Shown: positions 47,270 to 56,007, numbered from the stretch's first letter. The stretch is DNA of 64,000 nt from Acidobacteriota bacterium (GCA_016718135.1 JADKEF010000003.1:310001-374000), one strand, 5' to 3'. Program-made: numbers and translations. Notes: generated from the sequence alone by a model not told the origin.

Positions 47270-47353
47270 ATGCGGGCGGTTCGTGCCGGTTGATTTCCTT
47301 TCTGATAATATTACACACAAATACCAGACATTTGAAAGGAGTTCCGAAAAACG

Positions 47354-47866
47354 ATGTACAAACCTGAGCCAAATGAATACGGCGAATACTATGGCAAATA
47401 TATTTCGCTTGTTCACGAGAGCGATATTCGCGAAGCTTTTGCTCGCCAACCAGCCGAGTTGCGTTCTCTTTTCGATGGCGTCGACGAAGAAAAAGGTGTC
47501 TATCGCTACGCTGAGGGCAAATGGACCACGAAGGAATCGCTCAGCCACCTCATCGACGGCGAACGCATCTTTGCCTACCGGATGCTCCGCATCTCACGCG
47601 GCGACGAAACGCCTATCGAGGGTTTTGAACAGGATGGCTACATCGAAAACTCGAACGCCAACAACCGCTCATTTGCGGATCTGCTAGACGAATTCGAATT
47701 GAACCGTAAAGCGAATGTTCTATTCCTCAACAATCTTGACGAGACAGGCCTTGCCCGAATGGGAACAGCGAGCGGATCGCCGGTCTCTGTCCGGGCACTC
47801 GCCAATATCTGTATCGGGCATGTGAGACACCATGAAAGGATATTTCGTGAAGGTTACCTCGCCTAA
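47354..47866 (+). CDS. DinB family protein
   Basis: 170 aa four-helix bundle of the DinB/YfiT superfamily. The metal-binding histidines are in KESLSHLIDGERIFAYRML (first) and IGHVRHHERIFREGYL (second pair at the C-terminus). Members bind a divalent metal and include thiol transferases, some dependent on bacillithiol; the presence of bshB1 3 kb away fits but does not prove such a role. The stop TAA is directly followed by the GTG of the next gene. Confidence 0.83.
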   Translation: MYKPEPNEYGEYYGKYISLVHESDIREAFARQPAELRSLFDGVDEEKGVYRYAEGKWTTKESLSHLIDGERIFAYRMLRISRGDETPIEGFEQDGYIENSNANNRSFADLLDEFELNRKANVLFLNNLDETGLARMGTASGSPVSVRALANICIGHVRHHERIFREGYLA

Positions 47867-49016
47867 GTGACCTACGACGCCATCATTATCGGCGGTGGTG
47901 CGGCCGGATTGTTTTGTGCGATCACGGCGGGACGGCGTGGGCGAAAGGTTCTCGTGATCGAACACAACGCCGAGGTCGGGCGTAAGATCGTGATCTCCGG
48001 CGGTGGGCGGTGTAACTTCACAAATAAGGAAGTTTCGTTTGAGAACTTTATCTCGCAGAATCCGCATTTCTGTAAATCGGCACTCGCCGGATTCACTCCA
48101 CAGGATTTCGTCGAACTCGTCAAGAAGCACAAGATCGCATACTACGAGAAAAAGCTCGGCCAGCTTTTGCCGCGAAAGTTCTCGTGCGATCGTCGACATG
48201 CTACTCACCGAATGCCGCAGATCTCGCGTTGAGATACGAACTGGCTGCACTGTGACCAGCGTCGCCAAAGACGGCACATTTCGGATCGAAACCAACCAGG
48301 GCATTCTCGAATCCAAGAACCTCATCATCGCATCCGGTGGCCTCTCATTTTCGAAGATCGGTGCGACAGATCTCGGTTATCGTATCGCGAGGCAATTTGG
48401 TCTAAAGATCGTCGAGACGCGTCCATCGCTGGTCGGACTTGTCCTCGACGGAAAAAAATACGCTGATCTCGCAGGTGTCTCGATCGATAGCGTTGTATCG
48501 AGCGGCAAGGAGAGCTTTCGCGAGAACATCTTGTTCACGCACCGCGGCCTTTCCGGCCCTGCCATCATTCAGATATCAAACTACTGGCAAAAGAGCGATC
48601 CCGTATTGATCGATCTGTTGCCGGAAACTGATGTCGCCGAGATGCTCACTGCAAATCGCCATGGACGACGCACTCTTGCTAATTTTCTAGGCGAACTAGT
48701 GCCGCAACGCTTCGCCGACGCGTTCGCCGCTAATGCAAACAAACCGCTAAGTGAACTCTCCAACCGTGACATCGATGACATCGGGGCTTTGTTCAACTCC
48801 TGGCAAGCGAAGTTCTCCGAAACCGAAGGTTACGACCGGGCCGAGGTGACGCTTGGGGGCGTATCGACGGCGGAGCTTTCGTCGAAGACGATGGAGGCGA
48901 AAAGAGTGCCGGGCCTCTATTTTGTTGGCGAGGTGATCGATGTGACCGGTTGGCTTGGCGGGTATAACTTCCAGTGGGCTTGGTCGTCAGGTTTTGCTGT
49001 CGGAAACGCTATTTAA
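47867..49016 (+). CDS. BaiN/HI0933-type FAD oxidoreductase (one frameshift)
   Basis: About 383 aa reconstructed. The N-terminal FAD motif is AIIIGGGAAGLFCAITAGRR, followed by VGRKIVISGGGRCNFTN, the family signature. The C-terminus has AEVTLGGVSTAELSSKTMEA and GEVIDVTGWLGGYNFQWAWS. The start is GTG, immediately after the DinB stop. The frame breaks at about 48168-48171 in a run of T, where KKLGQLFC would be expected and KKLGQLLP is read; the second part (SSRAIVDMLLTEC) continues in another frame. Physiological substrate unknown. Confidence 0.83.
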
Positions 49017-49022
49017 AAAGGC

Positions 49023-49058
49023 GAGGGCGACGTCTCCCACACCGTCGCCCTCTTTTTT
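49023..49058 (+). terminator. Intrinsic terminator after the BaiN-type gene
   Basis: A 10-bp stem (GAGGGCGACG / CGTCGCCCTC) is followed by TTTTTT, 7 bp after the stop codon. Confidence 0.88.
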
Positions 49059-49188
49059 CGCGACGCACACAGGGCGTGTACGGCTCGCGAAAACCGTTAT
49101 TGTTAAAGAACTTCGGCGTGGGACGCAAAACTGTGTGGGATGACTTCGATTTTCCACAATCTAAATACGGTGTCAAGCAAAAAAAGTT

Positions 49189-50010
49189 TTAACTCTGCGA
49201 TTGACCACGGAAATCGTCGATATCCATTCCAAACTTCTCTTTTACATACTCTTCCTGAGCTTGATTTACGTTCTTCAGATTCTCGAGCCGCCGCTGCGAC
49301 TTTCTGATATGAACACTCGTCCGGGCCGCCATCTGGGCAAGCAGATCGCGCCCCTCGGCCATCTCGGCCTCGACCTTTAGACGAAGACCATAAAGTTCCG
49401 ACGCCTCGGCCTCGGCCTCCTCCGCGTCGAGTGCAGCGAATCTCGCCTTGATCTGATAGATCTGCCGAATAGCACGTGTCCACTCGTCGCCGATCGTCTC
49501 ACCAGAAACAAGGTCGGGGCTGTTGCGGTAATCGTTGACAAGCTGATTTAACCTAACTTGATCGCCGGACGAATATGCAGCATTTAGCTCAGCCATTAAG
49601 ACGTGCCGCTTCTCTTTTTCATCTGCGTCTAGGGCGAGGTCGGGGTGAATGATGCGGGCGAGATTGTGATATGCCTTTTTTGCCTCGGCGGTCGGTGCAA
49701 AATCTAATAGAGCATTTGCCGCGTCCTCAGCCGCGCGTGCGGCAGATTCCTCGGCCCGCCGCCGAAGTTCCTCAGCCTTTTTCTTGATCTCTTCGTCGTC
49801 AGGAACGAGCTTGTATTCTTCCTCCGCGATCTGAGCCTCGATCTCGTCATGCTCGGCGTACAGCCGCGCCACGTCCATCGTGTACCTCGCCTCGAACCGC
49901 TGCAAGGCCGCACGCAGATCGGCCATGTGCTCTTCACGGTCAGCAAGGCGGTCCTTGAGCCGGTCTAGGACACGCAGCTTTTTGTCGAGTTCGATCTTCT
50001 CTGGAGTCAT
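49189..50010 (-). CDS. Coiled-coil protein with J-domain-like HPD region
   Basis: 273 aa, highly charged and helical. Residues 1-100 form a long coiled coil (KKLRVLDRLKDRLADREEHM; EIEAQIAEEEYKLVPDDEEI). About 105-165 hold KKAYHNLARIIHPDLALDAD with the HPD tripeptide of J-domains, preceded by an ala/glu-rich helix and followed by LMAELNAAYSSGD. A second coiled coil makes up the rest. A J-domain implies a DnaK co-chaperone, but the substrate role is unknown. The gene follows bshB1 on the same strand after a repeat. Confidence 0.75.
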   Translation of the reverse strand: MTPEKIELDKKLRVLDRLKDRLADREEHMADLRAALQRFEARYTMDVARLYAEHDEIEAQIAEEEYKLVPDDEEIKKKAEELRRRAEESAARAAEDAANALLDFAPTAEAKKAYHNLARIIHPDLALDADEKEKRHVLMAELNAAYSSGDQVRLNQLVNDYRNSPDLVSGETIGDEWTRAIRQIYQIKARFAALDAEEAEAEASELYGLRLKVEAEMAEGRDLLAQMAARTSVHIRKSQRRLENLKNVNQAQEEYVKEKFGMDIDDFRGQSQS

Positions 50011-50017
50011 AAAGTAC

Positions 50018-50095
50018 GACAGACCGCCTGGTCTGTCGATGTGCCTGGTAAATTCAACGTAGATCCTGTCAACGCGGTTGAACCAGGCGGTCTGT
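50018..50095. repeat. Inverted-repeat element between bshB1 and the J-domain-like gene
   Basis: ACAGACCGCCTGGT (50019-50032) is complementary to ACCAGGCGGTCTGT (50082-50095). The left arm also forms its own 8-bp hairpin with GGTCTGTC (50018-50037), so two alternative structures are possible. The element exactly fills the space between the bshB1 stop codon and the next start. Confidence 0.65.
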
Positions 50096-50096
50096 T

Positions 50097-50829
50097 CTAC
50101 GAGTAAAGATTCATCGGCTGCGTCAGCAGGGCAAACGGATCGCTGACATTCAACGCTTCGTGGACAAAGAACGGCTCACCCGCAGCAACGCCGATCAGCG
50201 AGCCGTAAAATCTCGAACGATTTTCGATCTCATCGAGATAGGTCTTGCTCGTCAACATCGTCTCGGGTTCAGTCGAATTCGGGTCGAAGAACTGCGAACG
50301 ATGAGCGCGGATCGCGTCCATCTTCTTCTTGAGAAAATCTGAGATATCGACAATGAACGACGGCAGTACGCTTCGCGAAAAATATGGTGAGCAACGATCG
50401 GCGGCGGAATTTTTTCGTCGGCCGATTCAGGGTCGTAATTTCGCATCGCGACCAACCGCGAACACTCACGCACCAGAGTCGCGATATGATCGTGGTCAGG
50501 ATGCGTATCGCCCGACTGATGCGTCAAGATCACACGCGGCTTCAAACGCCTCAAGGCACGAACCATCGCCGTCCGTTCGACATCCGTCACAAACACATGC
50601 CCATCCGGCAAGCCAAGATTGTCGCGCACATCAAGCCCCAATATCTTCGCTGCTTCTTCCGCCTCAATTGCACGCCCTTCGACCGTGCGCGCGTTCCCAT
50701 CTCGCCACGCGTCACGTCGAGAGCACCAGTCGCGTAGCCTAGTGACTTGAGCTTGGCCATGGTGCCGCCGACCAACAATTCGAGGTCGTCGGGGTGTGCG
50801 AAAACGGCAAGGATATCCACTTGGCTCAT
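50097..50829 (-). CDS. bshB1: Bacillithiol biosynthesis deacetylase BshB1 (two frameshifts)
   Basis: A PIG-L-type zinc deacetylase that removes acetate from GlcNAc-malate in bacillithiol synthesis. The N-terminus has ILAVFAHPDDLELLVGGTMA (the AHPDD zinc motif) and GALDVTRGEMGTR. The middle has GLDVRDNLGLPDGHV, then RVILTHQSGDTHPDHDHIAT with the third zinc His. The end has RAHRSQFFDPNSTEPETMLT and RSRFYGSLIGVAAGEPFFVH, strongly BshB1-like. One base is missing near 50691 (GCGCGCACG for GCGCGGCACG) and one T near 50378. About 244 aa when restored. bshA and bshC are not in the window. Confidence 0.85.
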
Positions 50830-50867
50830 CGGTCTAATTTACCACATGGGTCTGATACTATTCAGGT

Positions 50868-51632
50868 ATGAAACTAACGGTTCTCGGATCAGGTACGTCA
50901 ATACCGCATCCGCGGCGGACGAGTTCTGGCTATTGGCTTGAGACAAGCGGCGGCACGATCTTGTTGGATTGCTCAGCGTCGATCGGTTCGCGGATGGCGG
51001 CGAACGGGCTCGCTTGGCCAAATTTGGACGCGATCTGGATCTCGCATTTTCATCTCGATCACGTCGGCGGCCTCGCGCCTTTGTTAGCCGGAACAAAGCA
51101 TGCGGGGAAAATGAAAGATCGGACAAAACCGCTGCGTATCATCGGCCCCACTGGTTTGAAAAAACTGATCGACGCCTTTAGCGACGCTCACAACTATCGC
51201 CTGCTCGAACAGCCGTTTCCTGTTGAGATCGTCGAGAACGAGGCACTTGAGCCTTTTGAGATCGTAAACGGCGTCGAGGCAACCGCAATGAAAACACCGC
51301 ACACTGCGGAGAGCCACGCGATCCATATTCGCGACGGCGATGCGACTCTCGTATACACCGCGGACACTGGCTTTGATGAGTCGCTCGCTACGCTCGCCAA
51401 CCGCGTCGATCTGTTCATCCTCGAATGTTCATTTGTGAAAGATAAACCTGCCCAGAAACACCTCGAACTCAGCGAAGCGATCCACCTGATCCGAAAAGCC
51501 AAGGCAAAACGTGCGATGCTCACGCATTTTTATCCCGAGTGGGATGACGTAGATTTTGAGGAAGAGCTGGCGAAATTCTCGCCGATGTGTGAAGTGATCG
51601 AGGCGACGGATGGATTGAGCATCGTCGTTTGA
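50868..51632 (+). CDS. MBL-fold metallo-hydrolase, RNase Z-like
   Basis: 254 aa metallo-beta-lactamase fold. Motifs in order: LGSGTSIPHPRRTSSGYWLE near the N-terminus, SHFHLDHVGGLAPL (HXHXDH zinc site), TADTGFDESL with the bridging Asp, ECSF and LTHFYPEWDD with the last His. The overall layout matches the RNase Z/arylsulfatase-like branch, but tRNA-processing exosite features are not evident, so the substrate is open. Divergent from bshB1, 38 bp apart. Confidence 0.85.
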   Translation: MKLTVLGSGTSIPHPRRTSSGYWLETSGGTILLDCSASIGSRMAANGLAWPNLDAIWISHFHLDHVGGLAPLLAGTKHAGKMKDRTKPLRIIGPTGLKKLIDAFSDAHNYRLLEQPFPVEIVENEALEPFEIVNGVEATAMKTPHTAESHAIHIRDGDATLVYTADTGFDESLATLANRVDLFILECSFVKDKPAQKHLELSEAIHLIRKAKAKRAMLTHFYPEWDDVDFEEELAKFSPMCEVIEATDGLSIVV

Positions 51633-51653
51633 GCAGACGTTCCTCTCAATCGC

Positions 51654-51808
51654 ATTGCGGCGATGGCTGCGCCTCGCCTGCTGCAATCCAGCCCAATGTA
51701 GTTTTCGCCCCTCTTCCGCCGCATTAGCGGCGGAAGAGGGGCGAAAACTGGGATCATTGAGAGCCACTATCGGCTAGGCATAGCCGTCGCCGCACTGCAA
51801 TTAGGCTA
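51654..51808. repeat. ~155-bp imperfect inverted-repeat element with a 22-bp perfect central hairpin
   Basis: The centre (51701-51722 and 51727-51748) is a perfect 22-bp stem with a 4-nt loop. Outside it, the flank beginning ATTGCGGCGATGGCTGCGCC (51657) is partly complementary to the segment near 51781-51808, giving a nested, imperfect palindrome. It fills the gap between two convergent genes, codes for nothing recognisable and would act as a terminator. It may be a MITE-like or REP-like element. Confidence 0.7.
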
Positions 51809-51831
51809 AGCCTCGGGCAATAATTGTTCTT

Positions 51832-52260
51832 TTAAGCCTTCGCATTCCGCTTCGCCATATTCATCAGGTCGGCGGGCATCCATTTTTCGGTGACCTTGTC
51901 TTCGGCACCGGCGATGCCTTTGGTCCGATTGCGCCAGTCTTTTGACGGGTCGTCTTCGCGGCCGGATTGTTTGGGGTAATTTTCGACCTGTTCGAGGCTG
52001 ATGACGATGCCGAGGGCGATGTCGTTCCAGTCGTTGTTCTGGATACCGCGAAGCACCACCGGCAGCCCGGCCGTCCAGTCTTCCTCAGGTACGATGTTAT
52101 CGTACTCCGGGATAGTCAGGTACGCGGTGTTCGGCAACGCGTTGCCGCTAAACTCACTCACGATCTGTGCCTTCACGTCATTCATCGACGCGTTAGGATT
52201 TGCCACGCGCATATCTAGTGCACGCCGGAAGATGTCGGAAACTGTTGGTTGGGTGCTCAT
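51832..52260 (-). CDS. Conserved-looking cytosolic protein of unknown function
   Basis: 142 aa, no signal peptide or membrane span. Helical N-terminus (TVSDIFRRALDMRVANPNAS), a middle with PEYDNIVPEEDWTAGLPVVL, and an acidic/basic end. No family recognised. The composition is normal for the region and the frame is clean, so I consider it a real gene. It stands alone between the palindromic element and a divergent thioredoxin-like gene. Confidence 0.65.
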   Translation of the reverse strand: MSTQPTVSDIFRRALDMRVANPNASMNDVKAQIVSEFSGNALPNTAYLTIPEYDNIVPEEDWTAGLPVVLRGIQNNDWNDIALGIVISLEQVENYPKQSGREDDPSKDWRNRTKGIAGAEDKVTEKWMPADLMNMAKRNAKA

Positions 52261-52372
52261 ATTTGAAATCTCAGATTAGCACAGTTACCAGTGGAAATTA
52301 ATTCGCCGACCAACTTTATTCTTGCCGTTTCGCATCTGAAAATATAGTCTTTGAAGGCAAGGAATATCGTAG

Positions 52373-53038
52373 ATGAAGTTTTTTTTAGCAGTAGTTGTTT
52401 GCCTTTTGGCGTTTTCGTCCACTTTTGGGCAGAACGAACAAGCTCCGATCATCGAAAAGAATATTACCTACAAGGATTGGACATACAAAGACATTCGAAC
52501 CGGTGCCGAGACCAATTTGAGGCAGCTTACCGCCGGCAAGAAGCTCGTCATAGTCGTCTACTACGCCCCGTGGTGCCCAAACTGGCGGTTTGACGCTCCG
52601 ATGCTTATTCGGCTGTATAACAAACACAAAGGTAACGGCCTCGAGATCGTGGCCGTTGGCGAATACGACCCGCTGCCTTCATTGAAGAACAACCTCGATT
52701 CCCTCAAGATACCGTTTCCTGCCGTTTACGAATCGGATGAACGGGCGGCAAAGCAAAAGACCTTGCACTACGAATATCGCCGTACGACCGGCGACGCCCG
52801 CGGCTGGGGCTCGCCGTGGTACATCTTTCTCGACACCGCGAAGATGGAAAAGAAAGGCGACGTTCTCGTAAATCGGACACACATCATCAATGGCGAAATG
52901 ATCGAGGCCGAAGGCGAGAAATTCATCCGTGAAAAGCTCGGGCTTCCGGCTATTGATGCAAAAGCTGGAGTTGGTAAAAATGGCGAGATCGAGGTCTGCG
53001 AACCGGATAAGAAGATCGGTGCATTAATAAAACCGTGA
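52373..53038 (+). CDS. Exported thioredoxin-fold protein with a single active-site Cys (CPNW)
   Basis: 221 aa with signal peptide MKFFLAVVVCLLAFSSTFG. A thioredoxin-like domain follows: LVIVVYYAPWCPNWRFDAPM (about residues 62-81) corresponds to WCXXC, but the second cysteine is replaced by Trp. GNGLEIVAVGEYDPL and WGSPWYIFLDTAKM (cis-Pro region) complete the fold. With one active-site Cys it cannot catalyse normal dithiol exchange, so it may act by a monothiol or binding mechanism. Cys near the C-terminus (EVCEPDK) could partner. A ribosome site (AAGGA) supports the start. Confidence 0.78.
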   Translation: MKFFLAVVVCLLAFSSTFGQNEQAPIIEKNITYKDWTYKDIRTGAETNLRQLTAGKKLVIVVYYAPWCPNWRFDAPMLIRLYNKHKGNGLEIVAVGEYDPLPSLKNNLDSLKIPFPAVYESDERAAKQKTLHYEYRRTTGDARGWGSPWYIFLDTAKMEKKGDVLVNRTHIINGEMIEAEGEKFIREKLGLPAIDAKAGVGKNGEIEVCEPDKKIGALIKP

Positions 53039-53060
53039 AGAAAGAGACATCAACGTTAAG

Positions 53061-53087
53061 AAGGCGGCCTCTGACCGCCTTTCTTTT
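53061..53087. terminator. Bidirectional hairpin terminator
   Basis: A 7-bp stem (AAGGCGG / CCGCCTT) with a 7-nt loop followed by TCTTTT lies between the convergent thioredoxin-like gene and the leftward 53100-53630 gene. Confidence 0.75.
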
Positions 53088-53099
53088 ATAAAGCGTCAG

Positions 53100-53630
53100 T
53101 TATTTCGGCAGCACGGCTAAGGTATCGGTCAGCTTTGCCGCAATGTCTCGCAACGGATCTTTCGCAGCGACAAACTTGCTAGCTATGGCATAGTCTTCCG
53201 AACGCTCGACGAGTTCTGTGATCCCCTGAATATTCGGTAAATATTTCTGCAAAGCAGTCTTTGTTCGAAACTCGGACTCGAGATCTGAGAGTCCTTTGCG
53301 CATGCCCCGGATAGCTTCTATTAATTTCATCTTACTGGCCTCGACGCTCGCGGCTGTCTTTGCTGAAAGTTTGCCAGCTTGTCGATCTGCCTCAGCGGTC
53401 TCAAGTCCCTGAGCGACCGGCCCGAGCTTGGTGACGAAATCGTTTACGTTAGATAGCTGTATGTCCACCTTCTCACGGGCCGCCCGAACATCTAGCGGTG
53501 GCAATACCTTGGTGGCCGGTGCTGGCTTTTTTGGAGCCGGTTTTTTAGTCGGCTTCTTCTGCGCAGTGGCGGCTCCGGCGAGCGATATGCCGATGACCAA
53601 GGTTCCGACGATTAGTTTTAACGGCTTCAT
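53100..53630 (-). CDS. Exported helical protein with K/P/A-rich linker
   Basis: 176 aa. Signal peptide (MKPLKLIVGTLVIGISLAGA) ends near ATAQ. Then comes a Lys/Pro/Ala linker (KKPTKKPAPKKPAPATK) and a helical domain (45-176) rich in Ala, Glu and Lys. The linker suggests anchoring to or crossing of the cell wall. No family recognised. Located divergently from lipB, 49 bp apart. Confidence 0.68.
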   Translation of the reverse strand: MKPLKLIVGTLVIGISLAGAATAQKKPTKKPAPKKPAPATKVLPPLDVRAAREKVDIQLSNVNDFVTKLGPVAQGLETAEADRQAGKLSAKTAASVEASKMKLIEAIRGMRKGLSDLESEFRTKTALQKYLPNIQGITELVERSEDYAIASKFVAAKDPLRDIAAKLTDTLAVLPK

Positions 53631-53679
53631 ATAATGCCCTTCCTGTTCAAATACTCACAAAAATCTTATCATAGCTGTA

Positions 53680-54360
53680 ATGCAACAGCGGTGTTTAGAG
53701 GTTCGCGCTCTCGGCAGGGTTGGCTACGCAAACGCACTCGATCTGCAAAAAGAGCTGGAAAGCGAGGTCATCGCAGAGCGAAAAAGCGACTATTTGCTCC
53801 TTCTCGAACACCCGCATACATACACTCTCGGCCGCCGTTCAAAGGGCGATGGCGTGCTCGCAACGGCGGAAATGCTGAGCCAGATGGGCGTCGAGACCTT
53901 TGAGATAAATCGCGGCGGACGTGTCACGTATCACGGCCCCGGCCAGCTTGTCGGTTATCCGATCATCAGCCTTTCGCCCGATCGTGAGGATGTTCACCGC
54001 TATGTTCGTGAGATCGAGGAAGTGCTCATCCGCACGATGGCCGATTTTGATATCGATGCGTTTCGGATCGAAGGGTTGACGGGAGTTCACACGGTCGAGG
54101 GCAAGGTCGCGGCGATCGGCGTGCATCTTAAGCGTTGGGTAACGACGCACGGATTTGCACTCAATGTGAACACCGATCTGAGCTTCTACGATTCGATCAT
54201 CGCCTGCGAGGGCGAGCCGGTGACGTCGATGGATCGCCTGCTCGGACGTGAAGTCGATATGGCTCAAGTGGAGAAGCGGATCGAGGCGAATTTTCGCGAT
54301 GTTTTTGAGTACGAGTCAGTCGGGGCTAAGGCTGTAACTGCTGACGTGGTAAGTATTTGA
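53680..54360 (+). CDS. lipB: Octanoyl-ACP:protein N-octanoyltransferase LipB
   Basis: Transfers octanoate from ACP to lipoyl domains in lipoate synthesis, in the cytosol. The signature INRGGRVTYHGPGQLVGYPI (residues about 75-94) is complete. The catalytic Lys lies in GKVAAIGVHLKRWVTTHGFA and the catalytic Cys in IIACEGEPVTSM. 226 aa is the usual size. lipA is not in the window. The lipoprotein gene starts 6 bp after the stop, so read-through is likely. Confidence 0.93.
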   Translation: MQQRCLEVRALGRVGYANALDLQKELESEVIAERKSDYLLLLEHPHTYTLGRRSKGDGVLATAEMLSQMGVETFEINRGGRVTYHGPGQLVGYPIISLSPDREDVHRYVREIEEVLIRTMADFDIDAFRIEGLTGVHTVEGKVAAIGVHLKRWVTTHGFALNVNTDLSFYDSIIACEGEPVTSMDRLLGREVDMAQVEKRIEANFRDVFEYESVGAKAVTADVVSI

Positions 54361-54366
54361 GGTGTT

Positions 54367-55248
54367 ATGAAGAAGTTTATTTTGCTATTTTTTGTTGTTT
54401 CGATCATAGCTTCTTGCGGCGGAAAAGCCGGAGTTAATTCCGCCGACGCGACCGGCATGAAGACCCTCGAGCGGCCCAAACGCATTGCCGATATGATGGC
54501 TGCCCGCGGCGAACAAGACGCCGCAGCACCCACGCTGAAAATAATCGAACCGGCCGCCGATGCGACGATCAATGGTGCGACTGTCAAGGTAAAACTTGAG
54601 ATATCAGGCGACCTCAAAGGCTACAAACCGCACATGGACATGGAGACCAAGATGGGCAACCACGTCCACGTGATCCTCGACAATCAGCCCTACGAGGCAT
54701 ATTACAATCTCGACAGCGAATTTGAACTGAGGAATGTGGCGGACGGCGAACACACATTGCGCGTCTTTCCTTCAAGGCCGTGGCACGAATCGTACAAGAA
54801 TGAAGGGGCGTTTCAGATGGTCAAATTTACGGTCAAAAATGGCGGCGGCGATGCTGCAAAGCCAACGACCACCGCCAACGGCAACACGATGGCAACGCCC
54901 GAAGGCAAGGATATGAAGATGAGCCTCGCCGGAAAGGTCGATGCCACCAAGCCATTGCTGACATTCAGCCGTCCGAAGGGCGAATACAAGGACGCCGATG
55001 CTGATGCGATCATGATCGATTTTTGGCTCGCTAATGCAAAGCTGACGGGCGACGGCGGCGAGTACCGCGTAAAATACACCGTCGATAATGGTGAAGCGAA
55101 ATTTATCGAAAAATGGGAACCGATCTGGCTAACCGGCTGGACCGCCGGACGACATGTCCTCTCTCTCGAGTTAGTTGATAAAGACGGTAAGCCGGTCGAT
55201 AACGGCGGTTACAATACGACTGTTAGGGATTTCATGGTGACGAAATAA
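54367..55248 (+). CDS. Lipoprotein of unknown function
   Basis: 293 aa with a lipobox (VSIIASCGGK, Cys17), so it is membrane-anchored after processing. Residues 55-155 form a beta domain with KIIEPAADATINGATVKVKL and NHVHVILDNQPYEAYYNLDS; the histidines here resemble a small metal- or ligand-binding Ig-like fold. A Thr/Asn-rich linker separates a second beta domain (about 185-293) that ends VRDFMVTK. It follows lipB by 6 bp and precedes the esterase by 19 bp, but neither suggests a role. Confidence 0.75.
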   Translation: MKKFILLFFVVSIIASCGGKAGVNSADATGMKTLERPKRIADMMAARGEQDAAAPTLKIIEPAADATINGATVKVKLEISGDLKGYKPHMDMETKMGNHVHVILDNQPYEAYYNLDSEFELRNVADGEHTLRVFPSRPWHESYKNEGAFQMVKFTVKNGGGDAAKPTTTANGNTMATPEGKDMKMSLAGKVDATKPLLTFSRPKGEYKDADADAIMIDFWLANAKLTGDGGEYRVKYTVDNGEAKFIEKWEPIWLTGWTAGRHVLSLELVDKDGKPVDNGGYNTTVRDFMVTK

Positions 55249-55267
55249 TTGGAGACGACTAATATAG

Positions 55268-56005
55268 ATGCGACGTGAAACTACATCGTGGTTCAGCCAC
55301 AATCTCGGAATGGATATGCCGCTCGTGGCGTATGGCCACGCGGGTTATCCGCTGTTAATGTTCCCGACGGCCGCGGCCGATTATCTCGAATACGAGCGTT
55401 TTTATCTGGTCGATTCGATCAAGGATTTTATCGAGGCGGGGCTGATTCGCGCCTATTCGATCAACTCGGTCAACAAGTACAGCTTGCTCAATCGCGAGTC
55501 GCATCCCGGCTGGAAGGTCGAGATGCTCAACCGCTATGACAACTACATCATGGACGAGGTGCTGCCGCTGATCCGCAACGAATGTGGCAGCGACGCAAAG
55601 CCGCTCGTTACCGGTGCGTCACTTGGTGCCTTACTCGCGGTCAATACCTATTTCAAACACTCCGACAGTTTTCGCGGCGTGATCGCGATGAGCGGCAGTT
55701 ACGACATTTACAATTATCTGGACAAGGGCTACTACGACGACAACGTCTATTTCAACAATCCGGATATGTATCTGCGGCATCTCAACGACGACTACCACCT
55801 GCCACGTCTGCGTCAGGCAGATTCGATCGTTATCGTCACCGGCCAAGGCTCATACGAAGCTCCTGACCGCAGTCGCGAATTCTCCGGTCTGCTCCACTCT
55901 AAAGGGATCCCGCACCGCCTCGACGTCTGGGGCCACGACGTCAACCACGACTGGGTCTGGTGGCGCAAAATGCTGCCGTACTATTTGGGCGAATTTACCA
56001 AGTAA
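55268..56005 (+). CDS. Alpha/beta-hydrolase esterase (EstD/Fes-like family)
   Basis: 245 aa without signal peptide. The nucleophile elbow is VTGASLGALLAVN (GXSXG, about residues 116-128). The catalytic His is probably in VWGHDVNHDWVWWRKMLPYY (end) and an Asp in the segment IVIVTGQGSYEAPDRSREFS. The family (putative esterases of the tributyrin/ferric-enterobactin-esterase type) has varied ester substrates. Located after the lipoprotein gene and before the nested palindromic element. Confidence 0.8.
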   Translation: MRRETTSWFSHNLGMDMPLVAYGHAGYPLLMFPTAAADYLEYERFYLVDSIKDFIEAGLIRAYSINSVNKYSLLNRESHPGWKVEMLNRYDNYIMDEVLPLIRNECGSDAKPLVTGASLGALLAVNTYFKHSDSFRGVIAMSGSYDIYNYLDKGYYDDNVYFNNPDMYLRHLNDDYHLPRLRQADSIVIVTGQGSYEAPDRSREFSGLLHSKGIPHRLDVWGHDVNHDWVWWRKMLPYYLGEFTK

Positions 56006-56007
56006 GT

